Positions 38,477 to 47,114 of a stretch of DNA of 64,000 bases are shown piece after piece. Location of the stretch: positions 1-64,000 of the forward strand of contig CALXOV010000045.1 of NCBI GenBank assembly GCA_944390105.1. The letters are read 5' to 3'. Source of the stretch: an uncultured Succinivibrionaceae bacterium (GTDB taxonomy: Bacteria > Pseudomonadota > Gammaproteobacteria > Enterobacterales > Succinivibrionaceae). The stretch's first letter is position 1. The number at the start of each line of letters is the position of its first letter. The notes beneath the pieces are model-generated. The model saw only the letters and a program-made list of their open reading frames with translations, ran no database searches and had not been told where the DNA came from. A program made the position numbers and the translations under genes.

Positions 38477-39850
38477 TCAGGCCTTCTTGCGCAACAGCAC
38501 TAAAGTTTCCACATGCAGGCTGTACGGAAACATGTCAAATCCCCGCACTGCCTCAAGCTCCCAGCCGCCCTGTAGCAGCAGCGGCAAGTCGCGCTGTAAA
38601 GCCGTCAGCGCACAAAAGATAAAAGCCGCTTTAATAGGACCGCGTAGCAAATTCAGCGCCTGACAGTTAGCCGCACCTAAACCTGCCCGTGCCGGATCAG
38701 CAATCAGCGCGTCCACCCGCTGTCTAGCTGCGATCTCCTGCTGCAAAAAGGTCCGTACGTCCGCGCAGACAAAATCTGCATTAGTCAGCTGATTGGCCGC
38801 CGCATTGGCCTGTGCTGCCGCCACCGCACTTGGTACAATTTCCACCCCTCGCACCTGTTTAAACTGCAAAGCCAGCAATAGACTCATAGTGCCGCTGCCG
38901 CAGCATAAATCCAACGCCCGCTCACCGCTGCCGCAGTACGCAACCGCCGTCTGATAAAGCTGCTCGCAAATAGGATGGTTAACCTGCATAAAAGCTAGCG
39001 GAGCAAAGGCAAAGCGCAATCTTCCGTAAGTTTTATAAATTACCTCCCGTCCGGCGATGATCTCTGCGCTTTGGCCTAATACGGCATTGCCGCGGCTACG
39101 ATTGCACGAGCACGCCACACAACCAATCTTATGCGCTGCCGCCAATCCCTGCACTGCCGCTATAAAAGCAGACGGCAATGCATCAGCATGTACGATGAGA
39201 ACTAAGCGCTCGCCCGGATCGCCCTCGCGCATGAGCAATGCGCGCAAACAGCCCCGCCCGGATGACTCCTGATAAGCCGTAAGCTGCTGCACCTGAGCAA
39301 CTTGTGTCAGCGCCGCGCTGAAATCCCCCATCCACGCAGGTTCAAGCGGGCAGTGGGTCAACGCGGTCAGCTCATGCGAGCGGACTTGATAAAAACCGCT
39401 GTAAAGCTGCCCTTTAGCATCTGTTGCAAAGCGCCGGATACTTTTAAAGCGACAGGGACGTGCAGCATCGGCGTACAGCGATAGCAACTTATCCTCCCCC
39501 ACCCCGCACTCTCGCAGGGCCTTAGCGATAAGCTCTTGTTTTAACCCATGCTGCAGCGGCAGACTGGCCGTCTGCAAAGTACAGCCGCCACAGCGTCCGT
39601 AATAAGGACAAAACGGCGGCACGCGCTGCGGATGCGTGGTCAGGCGTTGTTCAATAAATGCCGGGCGCCGCCGCGAGTTAGGGACAAACGGCGCGCCTAA
39701 GCGCACCTGCAAGCGCTCCCCGGGTAGCGCATCTTGCATAAAACAGGTATAACCCTGATGCTGCGCTAAACCTTCACCTTTATCACTTAAGGAAGAGACG
39801 GTAAGTTCAACTGCTTCTGACGGGGATAAGCTCACTGCGGTTAACCTCAT
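38477..39850 (-). CDS. rlmD: 23S rRNA (uracil-5-)-methyltransferase, RlmD type
   Basis: SAM-dependent m5U methyltransferase. N-terminal TRAM domain (about 10-70), an iron-sulfur site with C81, C87, C90 and C167 (C-P-Y-Y-G-R-C-G-G-C), SAM motif D-L-C-C-G-S-G-T-M-S near 310, D-P-A-R-A-G-L, and C413 in F-C-A-L-T-A-L-Q-R-D. The usual S-C-N-P-x-T around the nucleophilic cysteine is replaced by F-C-A-L-T, an unusual substitution. The iron-sulfur site excludes TrmA; RlmC is the alternative. Length 457 (E. coli RlmD 433). Confidence 0.8.
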   Translation of the reverse strand: MRLTAVSLSPSEAVELTVSSLSDKGEGLAQHQGYTCFMQDALPGERLQVRLGAPFVPNSRRRPAFIEQRLTTHPQRVPPFCPYYGRCGGCTLQTASLPLQHGLKQELIAKALRECGVGEDKLLSLYADAARPCRFKSIRRFATDAKGQLYSGFYQVRSHELTALTHCPLEPAWMGDFSAALTQVAQVQQLTAYQESSGRGCLRALLMREGDPGERLVLIVHADALPSAFIAAVQGLAAAHKIGCVACSCNRSRGNAVLGQSAEIIAGREVIYKTYGRLRFAFAPLAFMQVNHPICEQLYQTAVAYCGSGERALDLCCGSGTMSLLLALQFKQVRGVEIVPSAVAAAQANAAANQLTNADFVCADVRTFLQQEIAARQRVDALIADPARAGLGAANCQALNLLRGPIKAAFIFCALTALQRDLPLLLQGGWELEAVRGFDMFPYSLHVETLVLLRKKA

Positions 39851-39919
39851 GCTGGCGGAATTTGCCGCGAAATGAATTTAACGCTAAATTACATTAGTTT
39901 CATTAGACAAACTCAGTCT

Positions 39920-39935
39920 AAGCTAAGTTTAGCTT
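39920..39935. promoter_or_regulatory. Palindrome in the rlmD/glycine-zipper divergent promoter
   Basis: AAGCTAAGTTTAGCTT has 7-bp arms around a GT spacer and lies midway in the 154-bp divergent region. It could be an operator; the cognate regulator is unknown. Confidence 0.35.
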
Positions 39936-40004
39936 GCTATTATCGCAGAAAAAGCTTTCCCGCAGGCTCAGTGCTTTGCGGACAGCCTTATCACAGGAGC
40001 TTGT

Positions 40005-40502
40005 ATGCAAAAAATTTCTACTTTGTGCGCTCTGGCCAGCGCCGGCGTGATCTTCGGCACCGCACTGTCAGGCTGCACCAATCCGACGGGTGAAGCGGGA
40101 CAGATGATGTACTTTACCGAAGGCACCATTACACATGTTGAAGTAATTGATGTCACTAAAAACCGCTACGATGCCACCTCAACTGCAGCTGCCGGGGCAA
40201 TCGGCGGTGCGGCCGCAGGACAAATCATCGGCGGTGACACTAAGGGAACCTTAATTGGCGCAGGTATCGGTGCGCTTCTTGGCGGCGTGTCGGCGAAACT
40301 GGCCGATAAAGGCGAGGGTATGCGCATTACGGTGCAGACGGATAAAGGCTTAGTCCTCATCGATCAGCCCTATTCCTGCGTACTGCAGCCGGGGCGCAAA
40401 GTCCGCATGATTAATCAAAACGGCAGCTATCAGGTACAGGTCTATGACAACGGCACCTACAAGACGGCGATAGCACAAAGCCCTTCTGAGTGTAATTTTT
40501 AA
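40005..40502 (+). CDS. Glycine-zipper lipoprotein, SlyB/Pcp-like
   Basis: A 165-residue putative outer-membrane lipoprotein with lipobox L-S-G-C (C24) and a glycine-zipper hairpin (about 58-95; A-A-A-G-A-I-G-G-A-A-A-G and G-A-G-I-G-A-L-L-G-G). The C-terminal beta-rich part holds about 50 residues. SlyB-like proteins are 155 aa with the same order. The stop codon TAA at 40500-40502 overlaps the first bases of a dispersed hairpin element, so the natural C-terminus may have been altered by that insertion. Confidence 0.82.
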   Translation: MQKISTLCALASAGVIFGTALSGCTNPTGEAGQMMYFTEGTITHVEVIDVTKNRYDATSTAAAGAIGGAAAGQIIGGDTKGTLIGAGIGALLGGVSAKLADKGEGMRITVQTDKGLVLIDQPYSCVLQPGRKVRMINQNGSYQVQVYDNGTYKTAIAQSPSECNF

Positions 40503-40547
40503 CTGAAAGCCGCGAAATTCCCCATGCGTAAGTATGGGGTAGTTCAT
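40501..40547 (+). repeat. Dispersed hairpin element, copy B1 (IS605 right-end-like)
   Basis: AACTGAAAGCC starts the copy, and a stem of CCCCAT/ATGGGG encloses GCGTAAGT, followed by TAGTTCAT. This is the layout of IS200/IS605 right ends (hairpin then TAGTTCA). Copies A and C match on the opposite strand. Its first two bases are part of the stop codon of the preceding gene. Confidence 0.55.
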
Positions 40548-40555
40548 CTAATACT

Positions 40556-40734
40556 GTAATTCCCCTTACGCAAGAAGCGAGGAGCTTAATCATGTTTCCT
40601 TACGCGCTGAGAGCTTTGGTAGTAGCCTTATGCTACTACCTGATAGGATGCAGGTGAGCATCGCATAAGCGCAAAACAAGAAAAGCTTACTGACGGTAAT
40701 GCTAGGAGCTGGCACTCGCAAAGTGCGTAGAGTA
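40556..40734 (+). ncRNA. Candidate orphan omega-RNA-like element, copy B2
   Basis: A non-coding stretch between the glycine-zipper gene and tRNA-Ile that matches element D (58563-58785) in order and spacing. It has TAATTCCCCTT at the start, CTACCTGAT at 40636, then a small hairpin (GATGC/GCATC, 40647-40662), AGCTTACT 21 nt later, and a terminal hairpin GCACT/AGTGC (40712-40726). An extra perfect hairpin GGTAGTAG/CTACTACC sits at 40618-40640. Function and transcription are inferred only. No tnpB gene lies beside it. Confidence 0.4.
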
Positions 40735-40770
40735 CAGTCTTAAGGGGAAAGGAGGCAGCAAGCGCCTATC

Positions 40771-40847
40771 TGGTGGCCCATTCCCGACTCGAACGGGAGA
40801 CCAAACGATTATGAGTCGTCTGCTCTAACCGACTGAGCTAATGGGCC
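40771..40847 (-). tRNA. ileX: tRNA-Ile (CAT), minor isoleucine tRNA
   Basis: A 77-nt cloverleaf on the minus strand with acceptor GGCCCAT/ATGGGCC, discriminator A, encoded CCA and anticodon loop CTCATAA. Anticodon CAT can mean Met or lysidine-modified Ile. The C4-G69 and C5-G68 pairs and the arm sequence GCGACTCATAATCGC-like stem resemble E. coli tRNA-Ile2 rather than elongator tRNA-Met, which has T4-A69. Confidence 0.8.
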
Positions 40848-40990
40848 ATAAAAGCGCTTTATAGTAACACGTCAGCCTACTTTGCGCAAGGTAAAGCTCA
40901 CGCCGCAGCGTGGCTGCCTCATATTACCCCCCCCCCTCATGCGCATTTAAACTCACTCCTGCCTTTGTCCTAGAGATCCGTGGCTTTTGC

Positions 40991-43168
40991 CTAATGTAGC
41001 GCAAAACTCTCGCCGTAAATACGCTCACTTAACGCCGATTCGCGTTGCACTAAGCGCATACATGCCGACAGTAGCACATCCGCACAAAGCTCATCCCCAG
41101 CTCCGACTCCGGCAATCGTTAGATGCGCTTTAGCGCGCGTCACTGCAGTATAGACCAGCTCTTTAGTCAGCACCGGATTGTCATGCAGACTTAAACAAAA
41201 CAGCACATGCCGATACTCCGAGCCCTGTGCCTTGTGCACCGTCATGGCAAAGCCGCTTTCCAGATCCGGGATATAGAGCGGGCTGATGGTATGTACCGTT
41301 CCTGCACTGCCGCCGGGCAGAAAAACACGCAGCGTACTGCCGCGGCTGCCGTCGGGCAGTCGTTCATACGCTTCAAATCCCACATCGCCGTTAGTAAGCC
41401 CGAGCAGCGCATCATTGCGCACCACCAGCACCACGCGTCCGGCAAAATCACTGCTATCCTCATGAGGCGGCTGCAACTGCCGCTGTATTTCAGCGGCAAT
41501 CAGCTTATTTAAATTGCGATCCCCTGTCAGTCCGGCCCGATTGGAACACAATACGCGAAAATTATCCAGCAGCCGGAAAGCCTCTGCCGCCTGCTCAGCG
41601 CTCAGGGCAAAATCATGGGCTTTAAGATACTGTAAAAACGGCGCAAAACCGTCCGCGCGCCTAATCAAGTCGACAATTAAGTCCGCATAAAAGCGCTTTA
41701 AGCTCGCGTCATCACTGGGTGTCCGCAGATAGGTTAAATCCGCGCACTGCGCGCACAATGCTGCAATAGCGGCAGCTTTATGCTGGCGCAGTCGCTGCCG
41801 CTCCTGTAACAGCGCGGCCCCCACCTGACTTTCCGTGCTTTCAGCTAAGGCGGGCGGCAGTTCATTTACTAATGCCGCCAAGCGCCCAATGCCTGAATCG
41901 GCAGCAAAACGATGGCTTATTTGCAGCAGTAGCGCATGATCGGACAGCTGTCCCTGCCTAAGCTTGTCGACGCTAGTGTGACAGAGAAAAGCCAAGGCCT
42001 GCGCGGTGCTATTACTTAAAAAAGCACTGCCAAACTGCAGACAACTAGCTAGATCGCCTAGCACCGAGCCTGCCTCCACCGAGCACAGCTGATCTTTATC
42101 GCCCAGCAGCACTAAGATAGTTGTAGGCGCAATGGCACTTAATAATTTATTAAATAGCGCCAGATCTACCATGGAGACCTCATCCACCACCACAATATCG
42201 TAAGGCAGCGGGGCATCTGCATTAAAATCGATGCTAACGCGATGGGGTCTCACTTTCAGCAGGCGATGTAGGGTCTGTGCCTGCTGCGGAATCAAGCCCA
42301 GCACATCCTCTTCGCGCCCGCACAGCGCAGTTAGCTGCGCTACGGCGGAGGTCAGGGTGCCATCCGGTGCAGTGAGTTGATGCACAATCGATTCTGCCAT
42401 ACGCGCCGCCGCTTTACCGGTAGGCGCACACAGGGCAATACGCCGCAGCTTAGGATCAAGCGCCAACAGCAACAACAGCAGGCGAATTACCGTAGTAGTT
42501 TTACCCGTACCAGGTCCCCCTGAAATAATGGTAAAGCGCTGCAATGCCGCTAAGGCAGCAGCTGCCTGCTGCCAATTGAGCTCTCCTGTAGCAGGTGGCG
42601 CAAACAGGATATCCAGTGCCTGGCGCATCAGCTCTGGCTGCGCGGCATAATACGGCAGGGCACCGCGTCCCTGTACGCGCGCCGCCGCCGCGCACTCATA
42701 GAGAAAATAGCGACGAAAATACAAGCGGCTACGATTTAATATCAGCGGCGTCGTGCTGTGCTCCGGCACCGTCTCTGCGTCCTTGGTCACGAGGCTTACT
42801 GCCCCCGATTTAAGTAGCTTAGCGCTAAGCTGGCTAGGCTTAAGCGCCGCGAGGAACTTGTCAACCCGCTGACAAAAGGCCAACTGCGCTTCAAAGCGCG
42901 GCTTGGCAAGCTGCAGTTGCTGCAGCTTGCAGGCGCTCTGCCAAGCGCTTAGCACGCCCTGCAGCCCGCCTACGCTATGCTCCGTTGGCAGGCGCAAGCA
43001 CACATCTCCCTGCTCAAGTTTATACTGCAACATCAACAGCAAGATAAGCAGCGTTTCATCGGCCTGCGGATAATGGCGCTTAATAAAATCAGCCTGCGCT
43101 AAAGCCAAAGGCGAGATAAAGCTACACTGCGCTCCATGAGTGAGCAGCTCTGCGGTGGTATCAGTCAT
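40991..43168 (-). CDS. recD: Exodeoxyribonuclease V subunit alpha (RecD helicase)
   Basis: 5'-3' helicase motor of RecBCD. The 725 residues (E. coli 608) contain Walker A G-G-P-G-T-G-K-T at 217-224, Walker B V-V-D-E-V-S-M-V-D near 329-337, and the C-terminal helicase motifs M-T-V-H-K-A-Q-G-S-E and Y-T-A-V-T-R-A. Longer than E. coli RecD because of inserts in the middle region. Its start overlaps the recB stop by 8 bp. recC-recB-recD read in one direction; no ptrA is present. Confidence 0.96.
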   Translation of the reverse strand: MTDTTAELLTHGAQCSFISPLALAQADFIKRHYPQADETLLILLLMLQYKLEQGDVCLRLPTEHSVGGLQGVLSAWQSACKLQQLQLAKPRFEAQLAFCQRVDKFLAALKPSQLSAKLLKSGAVSLVTKDAETVPEHSTTPLILNRSRLYFRRYFLYECAAAARVQGRGALPYYAAQPELMRQALDILFAPPATGELNWQQAAAALAALQRFTIISGGPGTGKTTTVIRLLLLLLALDPKLRRIALCAPTGKAAARMAESIVHQLTAPDGTLTSAVAQLTALCGREEDVLGLIPQQAQTLHRLLKVRPHRVSIDFNADAPLPYDIVVVDEVSMVDLALFNKLLSAIAPTTILVLLGDKDQLCSVEAGSVLGDLASCLQFGSAFLSNSTAQALAFLCHTSVDKLRQGQLSDHALLLQISHRFAADSGIGRLAALVNELPPALAESTESQVGAALLQERQRLRQHKAAAIAALCAQCADLTYLRTPSDDASLKRFYADLIVDLIRRADGFAPFLQYLKAHDFALSAEQAAEAFRLLDNFRVLCSNRAGLTGDRNLNKLIAAEIQRQLQPPHEDSSDFAGRVVLVVRNDALLGLTNGDVGFEAYERLPDGSRGSTLRVFLPGGSAGTVHTISPLYIPDLESGFAMTVHKAQGSEYRHVLFCLSLHDNPVLTKELVYTAVTRAKAHLTIAGVGAGDELCADVLLSACMRLVQRESALSERIYGESFALH

Positions 43169-46100
43169 TGGCCTCTCCTAACAGCGCATCTAAGCGCTCC
43201 ACAATGCCCTGCTGCGGCTTGGTAAAAAAGACGCCAGGCGAAAGTGACACATCGGCGCGCAGTCCGCGCAGATACAGATAGAGGACACCGCCTATATCCT
43301 TAGCGTAATCGTAATTCGGCAGTCTGACCTTCAGCAGACGATGTAGGGCTGCGGTATAAATTAAATACTGTACATCGTAGCGATTGCGCGGGTCAAAAAC
43401 TGAAGCGGCCACCTGCTTATCACTGTAGGCTGCATACGTGCTGCCTAAAAAGGTGGATTTATAATCAATCACGTAATAGCGCTCATGCCCAGGCTGCCCG
43501 CTGCGGCATACTAAATCCAAAGACCCGGTCAAAAAGCCGTTAACTTGCCGCGACTCAAGATAGAGCGCCGGCGTAATTCCGTTAAGCTGCGGCACATCAG
43601 CAGCGCTATCCAGGCACAGCGCATTTAATTTGGTGCTGTCCAAGTGCGTCACCGGCATCAGATAGCGCATTTCCGGCACAAAGGCGTTGGCCGGCAGTTC
43701 ACTTAAGCAAAAGGTGCCGCCGTCAGCCGTCGGCAACCTAGCATTAACCATATTAAACAGCCACTGTGCTAAGGCCTCAATGCCATCGCCCAAATGCGCT
43801 GTCCACGCGGCGAAAACCTGAGCGTACGGACTGCTACTAATATCCGTGCACAGCGCCCGCAGCTGGCTTAATTGTTCCGCGGGCGGACAATGGTTTAAGG
43901 CAGCAAAATCACAACGCTCCAGCAGCAGATGCAGTAAGGAGCCAGCCTGCGTGCCGCGCGGGAAATCAAAGGGTGACAGACGCGGCGGCAGCTCAAGGCT
44001 TCCTTCTGCCCTCTCATCCCGCTCGCTCTGTTCGCTGCTAACCGCCGTATCATGCAGCCCGCTGACTAAGCCCGAGTACGAGGAGATAGTAAAATTATCA
44101 TCGCAAGCCTGCGGCGGCAGCGTATCGGCATGCAGCGCTGCGCTAGGTTCGGGCGGCGGGTTCCACAGCGTCGGAGCCTGTTCCATGAAATCCGCCGGCA
44201 GCTCGCTTAGCGTAAAGAGATCGGGACGTTGATGCAAATTTTGCAGCGCCGCGGGCAGCGCATCGCCTAAGGGAGCGGGCTGACCTGCAGCTTCATTACA
44301 GCCGCTTAACAGGTACATAAAGCTGCGCGGCTTAAGATCGGCGGAACTGCGGGTCTGCGCTAAAAAGATAAAATTGCAGGCACAAGCGCGCGTCAGGGCA
44401 ACGTAGGTCAAGCGCATGTCCTCTTGCAGTTCAAGCGCCGCCGCCGCAGCTGCGCTGTCAGCCTGCGCATACAAATCAAGCTGCCGACGCTTAAGGGCAG
44501 CATCGTAATATAGAATCGGTTTACCTTTGCCGCGTTCCGGTCTATCGCACAACCACAGATACGGCAGCATAACCAGCGGAAACTCCAGCCCCTTAGATTT
44601 ATGAATGGTATAGATACGCACCTGTGCACGCTCGGACTCAAGGCGCTTTAAAAATTCATCAGGATTGTCGGTCACATCATTGCCCTGCAGCAACTGCGTA
44701 TACCAGCGTAACTGCGCTTTAATGCCCTTAATGATCCCGTGCTGCTGCTGCATGATTTCTGCAATATGCTGATAATTAGTCAGCCGTCGCTCACCGCCGA
44801 CAAACTGCATGCTGCGTTGCAGCCCCTGATGAGACGGCGCCTGCAGCCACTGCATAAACGCACTTAAAAAGCCATTGTGTTGCCATACCGTCTGCAGCTG
44901 CGTCAGCAAGCGCACTTCCTGCTCAAACTGCGCATCTGCAAGCAGTTCCCTAAACTGCGCCCCTTCAAGGGACAAAAGCGTTGAGCCTAACAGGCGCACT
45001 ACCGCGGCGCGATCGGCAGGATCGCACAGCGCCTCCATGAGATAGCGCATATCCTGCGCCTCAGCGGAAGGTTCTTGGGCGCTACCTAAGACGGAGCTGC
45101 GATCCGAGTAAAAGACCGCCCCTACCTGATGGCGTGCTAAAGCCTGCACAATGGCGCTGCTTTCTTTAGCACTGCGCACTAAGATGGCAATATCATTGGG
45201 CCGTACCGTCCGTTCTTCCCCGCTTTTAAGGGTCAAGCGCCCATGCGTCAGCACACGCACAACCTGTTGCGCGCAGGCTTCGGCCTGACGAGTCAGCAGC
45301 GCATCCTTAGTGCACGCCTCACGTCCGCTGACAAAAATAAGGCAGCCGACATCCGCTTGATCTGCAAAATGAAATTGCATTTTGCCTTGCGTGCTTTGCA
45401 CCGGAGTAAATGCCACCTCAGGCAGATAAAAAGGACAATGATTGGCGGAATTAAGCGTGGAACCGAACAGGGCATTGACCGCCTCCACCGCCGCCTTAGC
45501 CGAACGGTAATTCGTCGCTAAGGTATAGATGCTCTCAGGTCCTGAACACTCAATAATGCGCGCACGTGCCTTTAAATAAGAATTAATATCAGAGCCGCGA
45601 AAAGAGTAAATCGACTGTTTGGGATCGCCAATTAGATAGCAGCGGGCGCTGGCTGCGGTATCCTTTTGCAGATAAATCTGCTCAAAGATAGCATACTGCA
45701 CCGGATCGGTATCTTGGAACTCATCGACCATCGCTATTGGATAGCGCGCGCGGATCATGGCCGCAAGCTGCTCCCCGCGCCCCTTAGGCTGCTGCAACGC
45801 TTTATCAAGGCGCAACAACACGTCATCAAGCGACATCTGCTGACGCTGGGCTTTAAGTTCATTAAACTTGGCATCAGCCAATAGGCACAGCGCCGTTTTA
45901 AACTCCAAGCTCCACGCTGTGCGCTGCGCATTTAACGTAGCTAGCTGATTCAGCCCCTGACAAATGCGGCGACGCAGTTGCGAATAAGTATCCGGATCCT
46001 TGAGCTTTTTTAAATTGCTTGCGGCGTTATTGAGCCACAGATCCGTATCTTCTGCACAAAGTTTAAAATCACTGGCGCTAAAGGCTGCCGCCGCCGCAGG

Positions 46101-47114
46101 ATCCGCGACAAAGGCTTGAACTTTCTGCAGCAGGATGATCGCCGGATTTTTTAATTTAGCAAATTTATCGGGGCCCTGCTGGAGCAGTGAACAAAACTCC
46201 TTGTGTAGCAGAGCCGGCAGCTGTGCGGTATACGGGGCGAGCAGCTGCTGCAGCTCCCGTTGCAGGGCAGCTAGCTGTAGTTTTTGCGCGGCTGCGGCAC
46301 TGCGCAGCTGCAGCCGCAGCTCTTTAAATAAGGTACGCGCCTCGCGCTTGCGCGTGTCGAGGTACTGCGTATTATCTTTAAGCGCAAAATTAAGCACCAT
46401 GCCGGGGCGATGCTGACTGGCTCGAACCTGCTCGAGCGTAGCATAAAGCGGCAGCAGCGCACGCGGATCGTTGCTGCCTAGGACTTCAAGCTCAGGTAAC
46501 AATGCCGCTTCATCTTGGGCATAAAAGCAGCTGCGCCATGTAGAAATGAACGCTTCCTCCTGCAGGGCGCTGACATCCTGACACAGCTGCGTTTCAAAGG
46601 CTTCACCGGCTTCAAAGGCATAAATCTGATTGAGCGCGCTATAGCAAAAAGAATGAATGGTGCAGATAGCGGCCTTATCAATATCACGCTCGGCACGCTG
46701 CAGCAGCCTGACATAATCCTGCAAGCTCAATGCCAGCCCGCCTTGAGTACTACGCGCACAATTATCCTGCAACAGCGCACACAGCTCCTGCATTAAAGGC
46801 TCAAAACTGCTGATAGACTCCCCCGCAGCAGCCGTCAGCAGGCACTGCCGCGCCTCGCGGATTTTTTCGCGAATGCGCGTTTTTAAATCGGCGGCGGCTG
46901 CATTAGTAAAGGTCACCACTAAAATCTGATCTAAAAGCAGCGCCTGCTCTAAATTGCCGCTGCGTCCGGCATTTAATAGCAGACGTACAATGAGATAAGT
47001 AATGGTATAAGTCTTACCGGTACCGGCGGACGCTTCAATGAGCGCGGATTGGCCTAGATTAAAGGACAGCAAATCTAAAGGCCGGCCGCTGGGCGGCACC
47101 TGCAGTGTGCTCAT
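43161..47114 (-). CDS. recB: Exodeoxyribonuclease V subunit beta (RecB helicase-nuclease)
   Basis: UvrD-like helicase and nuclease subunit. With the ATG at 47114 (GGAGGTGAAGGC upstream, ATGA overlap with recC) the product has 1317 residues. Walker A A-S-A-G-T-G-K-T lies at 28-35, D-E-F-Q-D-T-D-P-V-Q-Y marks the Walker B motif, and the C-terminal nuclease domain has V-I-D-Y-K-S-T. The frame is open 40 codons further upstream inside recC, with no sign of translation there. Longer than E. coli RecB (1180). Confidence 0.97.
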   Translation of the reverse strand: MSTLQVPPSGRPLDLLSFNLGQSALIEASAGTGKTYTITYLIVRLLLNAGRSGNLEQALLLDQILVVTFTNAAAADLKTRIREKIREARQCLLTAAAGESISSFEPLMQELCALLQDNCARSTQGGLALSLQDYVRLLQRAERDIDKAAICTIHSFCYSALNQIYAFEAGEAFETQLCQDVSALQEEAFISTWRSCFYAQDEAALLPELEVLGSNDPRALLPLYATLEQVRASQHRPGMVLNFALKDNTQYLDTRKREARTLFKELRLQLRSAAAAQKLQLAALQRELQQLLAPYTAQLPALLHKEFCSLLQQGPDKFAKLKNPAIILLQKVQAFVADPAAAAAFSASDFKLCAEDTDLWLNNAASNLKKLKDPDTYSQLRRRICQGLNQLATLNAQRTAWSLEFKTALCLLADAKFNELKAQRQQMSLDDVLLRLDKALQQPKGRGEQLAAMIRARYPIAMVDEFQDTDPVQYAIFEQIYLQKDTAASARCYLIGDPKQSIYSFRGSDINSYLKARARIIECSGPESIYTLATNYRSAKAAVEAVNALFGSTLNSANHCPFYLPEVAFTPVQSTQGKMQFHFADQADVGCLIFVSGREACTKDALLTRQAEACAQQVVRVLTHGRLTLKSGEERTVRPNDIAILVRSAKESSAIVQALARHQVGAVFYSDRSSVLGSAQEPSAEAQDMRYLMEALCDPADRAAVVRLLGSTLLSLEGAQFRELLADAQFEQEVRLLTQLQTVWQHNGFLSAFMQWLQAPSHQGLQRSMQFVGGERRLTNYQHIAEIMQQQHGIIKGIKAQLRWYTQLLQGNDVTDNPDEFLKRLESERAQVRIYTIHKSKGLEFPLVMLPYLWLCDRPERGKGKPILYYDAALKRRQLDLYAQADSAAAAAALELQEDMRLTYVALTRACACNFIFLAQTRSSADLKPRSFMYLLSGCNEAAGQPAPLGDALPAALQNLHQRPDLFTLSELPADFMEQAPTLWNPPPEPSAALHADTLPPQACDDNFTISSYSGLVSGLHDTAVSSEQSERDERAEGSLELPPRLSPFDFPRGTQAGSLLHLLLERCDFAALNHCPPAEQLSQLRALCTDISSSPYAQVFAAWTAHLGDGIEALAQWLFNMVNARLPTADGGTFCLSELPANAFVPEMRYLMPVTHLDSTKLNALCLDSAADVPQLNGITPALYLESRQVNGFLTGSLDLVCRSGQPGHERYYVIDYKSTFLGSTYAAYSDKQVAASVFDPRNRYDVQYLIYTAALHRLLKVRLPNYDYAKDIGGVLYLYLRGLRADVSLSPGVFFTKPQQGIVERLDALLGEAND

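Noticed and set aside
40501-40734. CRISPR array around 40.5 kb
   Set aside because: Repeats are not regularly spaced, are not direct identical copies, and no cas gene is near. They fit dispersed hairpin elements better.
40771-40847. Elongator tRNA-Met
   Set aside because: Anticodon CAT allows it, but the acceptor-stem C4-G69 and C5-G68 pairs fit tRNA-Ile2 recognised by TilS.
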